Shown: piece after piece, positions 55,938-64,000 of the stretch
Layout of the letters: the number at the start of each line of letters is the position of its first letter
How positions within the stretch are numbered: the stretch's first letter is position 1
From: Cytophagales bacterium
GTDB taxonomy: Bacteria > Bacteroidota > Bacteroidia > Cytophagales > Cyclobacteriaceae
Reading direction: 5' to 3'
DNA: 64,000 nt
Assembly: GCA_033344775.1 (NCBI GenBank)
Contig: JAWPMT010000001.1
Location: 744,001 to 808,000 of the forward strand
Position numbers and translations under genes: made by a program
Notes under the pieces: model-generated
Databases searched by the model: none
Seen by the model: the letters and a program-made list of their open reading frames with translations, nothing else
What the model was told of the DNA's origin: nothing

Positions 55938-58495
55938 TCTTCAACTACTTCATTCGAATTCTCATCCGGAGCTGAATCCAACTCTCGCGTACTTAAGTTA
56001 AACTTACTCACTGCTTCTTTCAATCCCGTGGCGATTTCTGAAAGTTGCTGTGATTTTTCTTTGTAGTTGGTCATACCACTGGACAATTCAAACGCAGAAC
56101 TCGCTACTTCTTCCGTACCTGCAGCCGTCTGTTCGGCAATCACCACCACAGATTCAGTAAGCCCTACTACATTTTTAATGTCCTGGATCTGGTCACCGGT
56201 AGCCGTTACAATGCTTTCAGATAGCTCTCTGGTTTGGGAAGTTGAGGCTGCAATCTCCTTGAACGCATCCGATGCGCCCTCAGAAGCTTCTCCCCCGACT
56301 CTTACGCTCTCATTCATTACCTCCAGCACTCTGGCGGCATCAGTCGTATCCTGCTGCACGTCATTTACCAATCGTTCAATCTCTTTTGCCGAAGTTCGTG
56401 AATCTTCCGCCAGCTTACGTATCTCCTCGGCTACTACGGCAAATCCACGACCTGCATCACCAGCCTGTGCAGCCTCTATCGCTGCATTCAAGGCCAATAG
56501 GTTGGTTTGAGACGCGATATCGGAGATCACACCAAGTACACGTGAAATTTCTTTTGATCGCTCTGCCAGTACTTTAAATGACTTGGTTGTATCTTCTGAA
56601 AATGCAGCGATATCTCGCATGCTGTAATTCACCTTTTTGATTCGCTGAAGTCCAACATCACTACGTTCCTCACCAGTTTGTGCAGCATTGTAGATGGATT
56701 TCGCCTGCTCCTCCATGTCGGAGGAAGATTTCATAATTTTCTCTACCAAACCGGAGGATTCATCCACCTGTTTCACCTGATTCTGCGCACCGGTACTCAT
56801 TTGGCCGATGGCTGTAGCAATCTCCCCCGTGTTGATGCTCATTTCTTCACTTGCGGTCAGCATTTCTACGGATGAGTCTTTGATCCCTTCCGCGTTTTCT
56901 GAAATGACTTCTATCAGATTGTTCAGATTCTCTAAGCCCTGGTTCAGGTTATTGGAAAGCTTGGCAATATCTCCTTTGGTTTCATCTGTAATTCGCAAGG
57001 AAAGGTCTCCTTGAGCCATTTTATTAGCAATCTGACTGATTGAATTGAAAGGAAGGTACACTGAAAGCAACAGGTTGTTCATGAGGTGAGCGATTTCCTC
57101 CCAAACACCATCTTTGTTCTTAATATCAATTCTTGCAGATAGATCTCCTTCCTCTCCTGCTTTCTTCACGACTGACTTTATGTCTTCAATGGACCTGGAT
57201 AAGTTCTTACGCATGTCGAGCAGACTGGCGCCTAATTCATCGTTTGGACCTGCTTCCACGAATTCTACTTCCAACTTACCTGACCCAATGCTTTGGGCAA
57301 ATTCCGATTTTTTGCGCAATTCCTCCATCAACAAGTTGACGGACCGGGATATTTGGCCCAATTCATCATCTCCTTTAACAACAACTCGACGGTTGGCAGT
57401 TATTTCTCCTCGAGCGAGATCTCGGAGCAAGTCGCTCACTCGTTCCAGCGAAATGCCGATATTTTTGGCAAAACGAAATACAATGATTCCTAACAGAATC
57501 AATCCGACAAACCCGGCAATCAAAGTATAACGGAGACTTTTATTGAATGCCTTATTGATCTCTGCCACAGGAACAACTGTACCGATGGCCCAAAAATCAT
57601 TGGAACGACCAATCGGAATTTTAGCAAAACTCAAATAAACCTGTTCTCCGGTTTCAGGGTCCAAGGTTTCATATCCTGCAACTCCATTCCTGTTCACTTC
57701 ACTTCTAATGTCAAGGATATCAAAGTCTTTCATCATCGGAATGACATCCACATATTTATTGACATAGTCAAGATCATTATGTGCCACAACATATCCGTTC
57801 CCAGAAAGAATAAATGCTTCAGAATTTTCAAATAACGGAAATTCAGTCATGTCCTCATATTCCTGCAATGACAAATCTGACCCGGTTAATCCAACAAATT
57901 CATCGTTTACCAGAATAGGAATACACGGAGAAGTCGCAATAAGCGAATCTCCCTGCGAAGCAAAATAACTTCGATATTTATAAGGCTTTGAAATTCCCTC
58001 TCGCCTACTTTCTTTGTATTCCAGATAGACTCCTCCTTCCCGATCTCCTTCGAGATCAAGTCTTTCGATTTTTGCTTTGACGGAATCATTTTCAACAAAA
58101 TAAGAAAAACGCTCTCTTCCGTAAGGTTTATCCCAATTATCATCAATGGCCTGTAGCTCCCAGCTTATCCAAACTGCCTCATATTTAGGGTTATCTCTCA
58201 GAACACTAACCAGCAATTCCTCCTGCATTCTCTCTCTGGTAGCTTGATCATATTTTAGGTAGTTCCCCAAAATAGACCCCATGGTCCTGGCCGTAACCAG
58301 GTCTTCCAAAAGCCTGCCTTTAACTTCATTAGCTTTCTCTTCAATCGCTGCGTCTGCCAGTTTTTTTCCCTCAGAGAGTCCGTTTTTTCTCAGTTCAATA
58401 CTGAAATAAGTGATTGTGATCGCATAGGTAAAAAGCGCCATTCCCAAAATGAGAAAGAGCATTTTTTGCCTAATGGTCCATTTACTGAAATTCAT
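55934..58495 (-). CDS. Methyl-accepting chemotaxis protein with dCache sensor
   Basis: 853 aa. Helix 1 (~10-32), a large periplasmic dCache-like sensor (~35-325) with the [19 protein letters not shown] segment, helix 2 (~333-355), HAMP, a long linker with a second HAMP-like stretch, and the signalling tip [20 protein letters not shown]. No C-terminal CheR-binding pentapeptide. Only receptor in the window. Confidence 0.93.
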   Translation of the reverse strand: MNFSKWTIRQKMLFLILGMALFTYAITITYFSIELRKNGLSEGKKLADAAIEEKANEVKGRLLEDLVTARTMGSILGNYLKYDQATRERMQEELLVSVLRDNPKYEAVWISWELQAIDDNWDKPYGRERFSYFVENDSVKAKIERLDLEGDREGGVYLEYKESRREGISKPYKYRSYFASQGDSLIATSPCIPILVNDEFVGLTGSDLSLQEYEDMTEFPLFENSEAFILSGNGYVVAHNDLDYVNKYVDVIPMMKDFDILDIRSEVNRNGVAGYETLDPETGEQVYLSFAKIPIGRSNDFWAIGTVVPVAEINKAFNKSLRYTLIAGFVGLILLGIIVFRFAKNIGISLERVSDLLRDLARGEITANRRVVVKGDDELGQISRSVNLLMEELRKKSEFAQSIGSGKLEVEFVEAGPNDELGASLLDMRKNLSRSIEDIKSVVKKAGEEGDLSARIDIKNKDGVWEEIAHLMNNLLLSVYLPFNSISQIANKMAQGDLSLRITDETKGDIAKLSNNLNQGLENLNNLIEVISENAEGIKDSSVEMLTASEEMSINTGEIATAIGQMSTGAQNQVKQVDESSGLVEKIMKSSSDMEEQAKSIYNAAQTGEERSDVGLQRIKKVNYSMRDIAAFSEDTTKSFKVLAERSKEISRVLGVISDIASQTNLLALNAAIEAAQAGDAGRGFAVVAEEIRKLAEDSRTSAKEIERLVNDVQQDTTDAARVLEVMNESVRVGGEASEGASDAFKEIAASTSQTRELSESIVTATGDQIQDIKNVVGLTESVVVIAEQTAAGTEEVASSAFELSSGMTNYKEKSQQLSEIATGLKEAVSKFNLSTRELDSAPDENSNEVVEE

Positions 58496-58515
58496 AAATA
58501 ATTACGATGCGGTTA

Positions 58516-59118
58516 CTAAAGATTACCTTCGTTTTCCTCCATCTCACTGACCTTAGTCAACTCAATCAGATTCACAAGTGTAATCAATCTATTTTCCTGG
58601 TTAATGATGCCTTCAATGTAAGGCTGTTCTTGTTGAGAGCGTGTCATGGCAGCAGATGAGCGTTCAATTTCTGATTCAAATACCTGCCTTGCGGCGGGTA
58701 CCTGATAGATATTGAGGGCTACTTTGATCTCTTCATGGTCCAATACGAGTGCGTATGGCTGGTTTGCTTGTTCGCTCTGGGGCTCATGAAGTCCCAATCT
58801 TACTCCAAGGTCCAAAATTGCATGGACATTACCACGAACATTGGCTACGCCCAATACGTAATCCGGTGATTGTGGGATCGGTGTGATCGGTGGCATTTCT
58901 ACCACTTCTTTCACCAAACTGATGTCTACTGCAAATTCCTCATCTTCTATCCCAAAAACGACGATCTGATGACGTTCACCCTTGTCTTCCTCCTCAGTTG
59001 CTTCTACAAGGAAACTAGAGACATATTGCTCCTCTTCCTGTGCTAGAGGGATGGACAGGTTTTCGGTTTTCGATGCGGGATTTTGTTTTTCCCCTTTCAG
59101 ATTAGATCCTAATGCCAA
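58516..59118 (-). CDS. cheW: CheW coupling protein
   Basis: 200 aa; acidic N-terminal ~55 residues, CheW domain with VVFGIEDEEFAVDIS and VANVRGNVHAILDL. First gene of the chemotaxis operon. Its first eight residues (MALGSNLK) match the second CheW (MALGNNLR), a shared N-terminal tag. An 11-bp inverted repeat lies 27 bases upstream. Confidence 0.92.
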   Translation of the reverse strand: MALGSNLKGEKQNPASKTENLSIPLAQEEEQYVSSFLVEATEEEDKGERHQIVVFGIEDEEFAVDISLVKEVVEMPPITPIPQSPDYVLGVANVRGNVHAILDLGVRLGLHEPQSEQANQPYALVLDHEEIKVALNIYQVPAARQVFESEIERSSAAMTRSQQEQPYIEGIINQENRLITLVNLIELTKVSEMEENEGNL

Positions 59119-59144
59119 GGTATTTCTCTCAGGTCTTCTTAATG

Positions 59145-59173
59145 CGTGTATTGATCGTATTAATCAATACACG
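59145..59173. promoter_or_regulatory. 11-bp inverted repeat upstream of the chemotaxis operon
   Basis: CGTGTATTGAT and ATCAATACACG separated by seven bases. On the minus strand a near -7 element (TAATTTG, 59175-59181) ends just upstream, so the repeat covers the expected start of transcription. No T-run, so not a terminator. Likely operator or 5' mRNA hairpin of the che operon. Confidence 0.65.
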
Positions 59174-59276
59174 GCAAATTATGTTGTTTTGGGTGAACCA
59201 GAAAAATAAAGTGCACGATTCCGTAAACTTTGGGTTGATTAGGTATTATCAAATCAGTTTCAATCCGAATAGCCGT

Positions 59277-60038
59277 TCAATGCCCCAGCGAAACACTATG
59301 TCCAAAGAGGGAATAAATGCCGTATGTCAGTGTAAACTGGACCAGATAGGAATAAACGAAACTCAACAGGATCAGGATAAAACCCAGGAATGACCACATG
59401 TTGAAAAACCGCATGACCACATAGAAATAATAAAGGGTAGTAAAAACGGTGTAACCCTGCAAAATCAGGTCTTTGATGCCAGGAAGAAATTGCAGCAAAG
59501 GAAAAATGACAATCAAAGTCCAAAGCTGCTGCGAAGTGATGTACGCTTGTAATGTAAGGTTCTCCGCATAGTTGTACCCACGTGGTTTAAAAAATAAGAA
59601 AGTGAACGTGGCAAAGACTGGGATCGCAAATAGATTGACAATGGTCAGGTTATCATTGACATAGACAAAAAAATCTGGCTCAACGAAATTCAGGATTGGC
59701 ACAGAGATGTCCTCGATATCCAGGTGAAAGATTTTGTAGCGTTGTGCGATTATTGTGGCAATCGTGCCTCCCAGCACCAGGTACCTGAATGCGGGGTAAA
59801 GCAACTTACGTTCACCATGCACATACTTTCGAATGACTTCTCCTGGCTGGGTAAACAACCACGAAAACGTCCAGAAGAGGCCATGGTTTTCAATGTGAAA
59901 TGGGGACAGAAAAAATTCAACGATGATTTCTTTGATATGCAAACGTCCGACTGAGGTCTTCTGCCCACAATTCCAGCAGAATTTACCTGTAGCTTCTTCG
60001 CCGCAGTTCTTGCATTTGATCGTTGTTGGTTCACTCAT
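59277..60038 (-). CDS. DUF3667 zinc-ribbon membrane protein
   Basis: 253 aa from ATG 60038, which overlaps the upstream stop (ATGA). N-terminal zinc ribbon CKNCGEEATGKFCWNCGQK, then the conserved FHIENHGLFWTFSWLFTQPG and RKYVHGERKLLYPAFRYL, then five helices. Family is widespread in Bacteroidota with unknown function. Last gene of the Rieske/haem operon. Confidence 0.88.
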   Translation of the reverse strand: MSEPTTIKCKNCGEEATGKFCWNCGQKTSVGRLHIKEIIVEFFLSPFHIENHGLFWTFSWLFTQPGEVIRKYVHGERKLLYPAFRYLVLGGTIATIIAQRYKIFHLDIEDISVPILNFVEPDFFVYVNDNLTIVNLFAIPVFATFTFLFFKPRGYNYAENLTLQAYITSQQLWTLIVIFPLLQFLPGIKDLILQGYTVFTTLYYFYVVMRFFNMWSFLGFILILLSFVYSYLVQFTLTYGIYSLFGHSVSLGH

Positions 60039-60844
60039 TCCCTGCACATCGCAATGGTGGATGGTGTGTGCACCTGCACCTGAGATAAAGCTTTGTTTTT
60101 GATCGATAGTACCTTCCAGTCATCATAAGCCGTCACATCACCGGAAATCGTGATGGGCAGACCTACGAAAGGCAAAATATCCTGATAGATATCTTCCATA
60201 CTCGTGTCTTCCAACATATAATAGTCTACAAATTCACCATTTTCCCTGATGGCCAGAACCGGGACAATTCCTCCTGAAATACAGCGTCGGGCACAACTAC
60301 GGTGTACGGCTTTTGTTCCTGGATTCATGACTCCAAAGAAACATTTCGGATCAACTATTTCGCCACTTAGGGTCACACTTCCATTTTGGCTGATTTTCCT
60401 ATTTCGTAATGCTGTAGCTTCAAAATCAATCAAACTGTTCTCGCCTTCTGTCAATTCCATCCATCGTTTATCCTGATATTCAAAATAAGTCCCGCGAATG
60501 GTCACCTTATAGTTGGAAATATTTCCTGATAATTTTGATTGGAAGGGTTCCAATACCGGGCCTGCACCGAATTTCCCGAATCCTACTAATGGTATGGTTT
60601 TGATTTTCCCATCCTCCTCTGTCAGTAAGGCTGGCGCGGGTACCATGACCAAATGGCCACTGACCTCAGTCAGGTTTCCAAAGTCGAAATAACTATCGAC
60701 AAAACCTTTTTCAGCTCTGCTAAAAAAACCAGCAAATGCAATTGCAGACATGGAGACTACCGCAAAAAAGATCAAGGCTGCTTTTTGGAACCCTTTTGGC
60801 GCCTCGTCCTGCCATCCAATATAAAACTCGTCTTGTTCTTTCAT
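60035..60844 (-). CDS. Membrane-anchored protein with Cys/His motif (unknown)
   Basis: 269 aa. N-terminal helix (~21-41), then an extracytoplasmic beta-rich domain. The conserved-looking DPKCFFGVMNPGTKAVHRSC, then ARRCISGGIVPVL holds three Cys and one His, suitable for a metal or haem site. I do not recognise the family. Sits between the ferric-reductase-like gene and the DUF3667 gene with ATGA overlaps on both sides, so it is part of one assembly or pathway. Confidence 0.75.
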   Translation of the reverse strand: MKEQDEFYIGWQDEAPKGFQKAALIFFAVVSMSAIAFAGFFSRAEKGFVDSYFDFGNLTEVSGHLVMVPAPALLTEEDGKIKTIPLVGFGKFGAGPVLEPFQSKLSGNISNYKVTIRGTYFEYQDKRWMELTEGENSLIDFEATALRNRKISQNGSVTLSGEIVDPKCFFGVMNPGTKAVHRSCARRCISGGIVPVLAIRENGEFVDYYMLEDTSMEDIYQDILPFVGLPITISGDVTAYDDWKVLSIKNKALSQVQVHTPSTIAMCRE

Positions 60845-61878
60845 GAATTTATAATTAAAGGTGGCACTGCTGTTCCAGGTTCGTTAGGCTTCGGATCAAT
60901 GAAAACTTGTTTTCCTTCCAGCTTGAGGTGGTAGGTCTCTACTTTTTCAGTAAAAGGTGGTGGTGACTGACCATTACCCGGCAAATACTGATAGCCATGC
61001 CATGGACAGGTGATGCAACCATCGATGATCTTCCCTTCTCCAATAGGACCGCCCTGATGGCGACAAACATTATTTACAGCAGAAAGCTGATCTTCATACT
61101 TAAAGATGGCCACTCTCTCACCAAAGACTGTAACTATTTTAGCCCGATCGTCCTGAATATCATCCACCTCACAGGCGTACACAAAATCCACTTTTTGACC
61201 GGAAGATATCGGATTGTCTGTAGGTCTTTCTTTGAAGCCCGCCCATATATGCAGCACCGTCACGATACCAAACGCTCCTATCAAAACGTTGAAAATCGCT
61301 GGATTCGTTTCATTCTGTAATCCCCCAAGTACGACATGCATGATCAGCAAGCCATAGGCTACGTAGACCAACATGTGCAGGGATTTCCACACTTTAGGCC
61401 CCAGGTTCTTTAACCAGAAATCATGGCTACTGGTGGCCATCAAAGCAAGGACGGTCAAGCCGATGAATCCTAAAACCTGAAACGGGAAAGTAACCAGGTT
61501 GCCATAATCCAGGTTGGAGATAAAAACAGAACGGATCGGATTGGTATCGCTCAGCGAATGAAAATTCATGATGCTGAAAATACCATGGATAGCACCCATG
61601 ACGAACATCGTCACTCCCAGGTGTCTGCGATTGTAGAGAACGATCAGAAAATTCCGGTTGATCCGGGAAAGCGGGCCAATGACCAGTACCACATGTAATA
61701 AGAAGATGGCCAGCCAGCCAAATGCACGAATAAAGATGGTCTCGAAAGTGGCAGTGGGATGCTTCACCACGTGCCATCCAAAGAATAGGATCAGAAAAGT
61801 GAATACGACCATCGCCAGCGCCAGGTCATACCGCTTCTTCTGCTTGTTCCAAAGTACCGAAGTATATGATACGCTCAT
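60841..61878 (-). CDS. Ferric-reductase-like (YedZ-type) haem membrane protein fused to a Rieske domain
   Basis: 345 aa. About six helices with paired His residues (FLLHVVLVIGP, NRRHLGVTMFV, SLHMLVYVAYGLLIMH) that could ligate two b haems, as in ferric reductase/MsrQ proteins. The C-terminal ~110 residues are a Rieske [2Fe-2S] domain with CRHQGGP and CPWHGYQ. The fusion gives an electron path from the soluble face through the membrane. ATG overlaps the 45-aa gene (ATGA). Confidence 0.9.
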   Translation of the reverse strand: MSVSYTSVLWNKQKKRYDLALAMVVFTFLILFFGWHVVKHPTATFETIFIRAFGWLAIFLLHVVLVIGPLSRINRNFLIVLYNRRHLGVTMFVMGAIHGIFSIMNFHSLSDTNPIRSVFISNLDYGNLVTFPFQVLGFIGLTVLALMATSSHDFWLKNLGPKVWKSLHMLVYVAYGLLIMHVVLGGLQNETNPAIFNVLIGAFGIVTVLHIWAGFKERPTDNPISSGQKVDFVYACEVDDIQDDRAKIVTVFGERVAIFKYEDQLSAVNNVCRHQGGPIGEGKIIDGCITCPWHGYQYLPGNGQSPPPFTEKVETYHLKLEGKQVFIDPKPNEPGTAVPPLIINS

Positions 61879-62012
61879 TGAGTATTGGATAGATTAGGTC
61901 GATCTCCTGCGAAAAAAGGTCTGTTGTTTGTGGCATATGCGAGCCAAAAGATCATCGCCAGCAATAGTACAAGCCACATGGCCAAATGGCGTTTTCTCAA
62001 ATTTCTAGTCAT
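61875..62012 (-). CDS. 45-aa single-helix membrane protein
   Basis: Overlaps both neighbours with ATGA at each end, which supports a real gene. Begins MTRNLRKRHLAM, one helix (WLVLLLAMIFWLAYAT), then NNRPFFAGDRPNLSNTQ. A likely small subunit or assembly factor of the surrounding redox complex. Confidence 0.65.
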   Translation of the reverse strand: MTRNLRKRHLAMWLVLLLAMIFWLAYATNNRPFFAGDRPNLSNTQ

Positions 62013-62215
62013 GAGGATTTTAAAGATTTTGCCAATAAAACGGACCAAAACAGGACCACTCCCGGGAAGATGATCAGCTTAAAATGCCAGGGTGTGTCCT
62101 GCGTACCTTCATCGATTTTGGCGGCACCTTTCATATAGAAATACACCGAAAACAACAATCCCAAAATGACATACACCAATGCCGAGATCAACAGGATATC
62201 AATTAATAGCGCCAT
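62009..62215 (-). CDS. 68-aa two-helix membrane protein
   Basis: Starts two bases after the upstream Rieske-GltS stop, and its TGA overlaps the next ATG. Helix 1 IDILLISALVYVILGLLF, helix 2 LIIFPGVVLFWSVLLAKS, short cytosolic-looking loop with KIDEGTQDTPW. Not recognised. Likely subunit of the operon's membrane complex. Confidence 0.7.
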   Translation of the reverse strand: MALLIDILLISALVYVILGLLFSVYFYMKGAAKIDEGTQDTPWHFKLIIFPGVVLFWSVLLAKSLKSS

Positions 62216-62217
62216 GA

Positions 62218-63852
62218 TCAGGGATTTACGCCTGCATAAGGAATACCTGTCAGGTGATGCATATCACGGTCAAAAGTGGTCAGGTCTTCCAATGAAAAAT
62301 CGTTCAGGTCGCTGTGTCCACATGCACGTGCCACTACTTTCATCAAGTCAGTAGAGGCTTCAAAGAAGTTTTTGAGTCGCTCAGCAGATTTTTGCACCAT
62401 CATACGAGCTCGAAGGTTTTCTTTCTGCGTAGCAATTCCCACCGGGCAGTTATTGGTATGACAAGCACGCATACCCAGACATCCGATAGCCTGCAAAGCA
62501 GAATTAGAAACAGCGATCGCATCTGCACCTAATGCCAATGCCTTGACAAAATCTTCAGGTACTCTCAAACCTCCGGTGATCACCAGGCTGACATCTGATG
62601 CACCTACTTTATCCAAATACCTTCTTGCTCTCGCAAGTGCCGGAATCGTAGGAACGTTAATGTTATCTCGCAAGACTGTTGGGGCAGCACCTGTACCACC
62701 TCCACGGCCATCCAGAATGATGTAATCCATACCTGCTCTCAGCGCAAAGTCAATGTCTTCTTCTATCCGACTGGCTGCTATTTTGAAACCAACAGGAATG
62801 CCGCCAGATTCATCTCGTACTGTATCGGCAAAAGCCCCGAATTCAGATGCGGTCCTCAAATCGGTGAAAGTCGCCGGGCTTATGGCCGTTTCCCCTTCGT
62901 TCAATCCACGGACTTCCGCGATCTCTCCGATCACTTTGGAACCTGGCAAATGACCTCCGGTACCCGTCTTGGCTCCTTGTCCTCCTTTGAAATGAAAGGC
63001 CTGTGCTTTTTTTACTTTGTCCCAGGAAAAACCAAATTTGGCAGACGCCAACTCATAGAGGTATCGACTGTTGCTGGCCTGTTCGTCAGGCAACATACCT
63101 CCTTCTCCACTGCAAATACCCGTCCCAGCCATTTCTGCTCCCTTGGACAAAGCCAATTTTGCTTCACGAGACAATGCCCCGAAAGACATGTCGGAAACGA
63201 ACATAGGAATATCCAGTTTCAATGGTTTTTTCGCCTTAGGTCCAATCACAACACCTGTGGCTACCTCATCTTCATCTAGTAAAGGCTTTCGGCTGAGCTG
63301 TGCTGGTAACATTTGAATGGAATCCCATTTAGGCAACAAGTCACGCTCGACACCCATTGCCGTACTTACCCCATGATGACCTACTCTAGAAAGACCATCC
63401 CTGGCGAGCATTTGTATATATCGATTATGTGGTTCTGGCGCTTCCGGATGAGTATCCTGGTATTTGCCCAGGTATTCGTCTTCATTGAAGCGTGGAGGGA
63501 TTGCCAATCGCTCAAACTCCTCTACTTCGGCCTGATCTATATAGACCTTGCCATTAGCAATCAGGTGTTCAAATTTATGGAGCCGTTCATCAGGCGCATA
63601 TTCACTGACTCCTGTATCGTACCGGTAGTCCCAGTTGTGGAGGCCACAGATCAAATTGTGTCCGTCAACAAATCCGTCGGATAGTAGTGCACCACGGTGC
63701 AGGCATCTTCCATATAGCACGGACACCTCTTCACCATAACGGATGATCACCAGGTCGGTGCCCAGTACTTGTCCATGTGTAGGTTCTTTATCGTTTAGCG
63801 AAGCCATTTCGGCGACAACAACTGGCTTCAAAAATTCTTGGTAATCACTCAT
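62218..63852 (-). CDS. Rieske domain fused to glutamate-synthase-like FMN/Fe-S domain
   Basis: 544 aa. N-terminal Rieske module (~1-115) with CLHRGALL and CGLHNW. From ~150 a GltB-type FMN TIM barrel follows, with PMFVSDMSFGALS, GKGGQGAKTG-like KGGQGAKTGTGGHLPG, IILDGRGGGTG and the 3Fe-4S loop CLGMRACHTNNCPVG (C-x5-C-x4-C). No amidotransferase domain, so it is not a full glutamate synthase. It should pass electrons between FMN, Fe-S and Rieske centres. First gene of a tight six-gene operon. Confidence 0.93.
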   Translation of the reverse strand: MSDYQEFLKPVVVAEMASLNDKEPTHGQVLGTDLVIIRYGEEVSVLYGRCLHRGALLSDGFVDGHNLICGLHNWDYRYDTGVSEYAPDERLHKFEHLIANGKVYIDQAEVEEFERLAIPPRFNEDEYLGKYQDTHPEAPEPHNRYIQMLARDGLSRVGHHGVSTAMGVERDLLPKWDSIQMLPAQLSRKPLLDEDEVATGVVIGPKAKKPLKLDIPMFVSDMSFGALSREAKLALSKGAEMAGTGICSGEGGMLPDEQASNSRYLYELASAKFGFSWDKVKKAQAFHFKGGQGAKTGTGGHLPGSKVIGEIAEVRGLNEGETAISPATFTDLRTASEFGAFADTVRDESGGIPVGFKIAASRIEEDIDFALRAGMDYIILDGRGGGTGAAPTVLRDNINVPTIPALARARRYLDKVGASDVSLVITGGLRVPEDFVKALALGADAIAVSNSALQAIGCLGMRACHTNNCPVGIATQKENLRARMMVQKSAERLKNFFEASTDLMKVVARACGHSDLNDFSLEDLTTFDRDMHHLTGIPYAGVNP

Positions 63853-63897
63853 AGGGCGATTTTGTAGTTAATGGGTTTCTTTCAAGTATCAAAGGAA

Positions 63898-63996
63898 TGT
63901 CATGCTGAGCTTGTTGAAGTAGACATTCCGGTCTAATAAAACTAAAGGATTTTATCTGGTTGAACGTGTCTGCCTTTCGACAAGCTCAAGGTGACA
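63898..63996. repeat. Interspersed inverted-repeat element (GAGCTTGT(C/T)GAA type)
   Basis: Left arm 63898-63925 starts TGTCATGCTGAGCTTGT, right arm 63967-63996 is the imperfect reverse complement (GACAAGCTCAAGGTGACA at its end). About 41 bases lie between. Such units recur in intergenic DNA of many Bacteroidota; only one copy is in this window. Confidence 0.6.
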
Positions 63997-64000
63997 CGAC

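Noticed and set aside
1-64000. CRISPR array, prophage, insertion sequence, tRNA or rRNA genes
   Set aside because: No regularly spaced repeats, transposase or phage proteins, cloverleaf structures or rRNA-like segments were seen.

Overview
The window looks like chromosomal DNA of a free-living, probably marine or soil Bacteroidota (best guess order Cytophagales). The main signs are a secreted protein with a C-terminal type IX secretion (T9SS) sorting domain, many FtsX/MacB-type permeases (one PadR-linked with a permease prefix domain), LytS/LytTR and TPR-kinase signalling proteins, CreD, DUF3667 and DUF2306 proteins, short AT-rich promoters near the Bacteroidota -7 pattern TAnnTTTG, and few Shine-Dalgarno sites. 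I saw no tRNA, rRNA, CRISPR array, insertion sequence or prophage.

Layout. 1-7.6 kb (+): the 3' end of a polyketide synthase (KR-ACP-hydrolase), a second alpha/beta hydrolase, a MacB-like permease and an ABC-2 exporter, i.e. the tail of a biosynthesis/export cluster. 7.8-14.1 kb (+): DoxX-like protein, outer-membrane barrel, GH13 lipoprotein, and a histidine kinase / small lipoprotein / TPR lipoprotein group. 14.3-26.5 kb (-): XRE regulator, M60-like T9SS metallopeptidase, a TetR-SDR pair with two matching operators, a TPR kinase lacking its ATPase domain, an FG-GAP remnant and a PadR-permease pair. 26.6-30 kb (+): a self-regulated envelope group (membrane protein, winged-helix regulator, barrel, CreD, VanZ-like) with two copies of one operator. 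30-35 kb (-): a membrane gene split by a single in-frame stop, CutC, glycosylasparaginase, a zinc peptidase and a LytS/LytTR pair. 35-39.4 kb (+): acyl-CoA dehydrogenase, a divergent Nramp transporter and a CFI-box-like protein. 39.7-41.5 kb: carbonic anhydrase, a DnaQ-like exonuclease and DUF2306.

41.5-59.1 kb is one long minus-strand chemotaxis/signalling island. In transcription order it holds CheW, chemoreceptor, ParA, a CheW with a lysine/alanine-rich tail, CheB, CheA, CheR, CheY; then a CheC-like protein, CheY, a membrane NIT-HAMP-PAS-Hpt-ATPase kinase without a CheW domain, CheY, CheX and a SpoIIE/PP2C phosphatase; then a GAF-like/PAS/DHp protein without an ATPase domain, a HAMP kinase with an ATPase domain but Asn in place of the phospho-accepting His, and another CheC-like protein. 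It reads as a CheA array system with ParA positioning, a second CheA-like relay ending in a PP2C phosphatase, and a kinase apparently split over two genes.

59.3-63.9 kb (-) is a tightly coupled six-gene operon: Rieske-glutamate-synthase-like flavoprotein, two tiny membrane proteins (one only 45 aa), a YedZ/ferric-reductase-like haem protein fused to a Rieske domain, a membrane-anchored protein with a Cys/His motif, and a DUF3667 zinc-ribbon membrane protein. I know of no described function for this set, and it is the best candidate for a new redox system. The window ends in an inverted-repeat element of the GAGCTTGT(C/T)GAA type.
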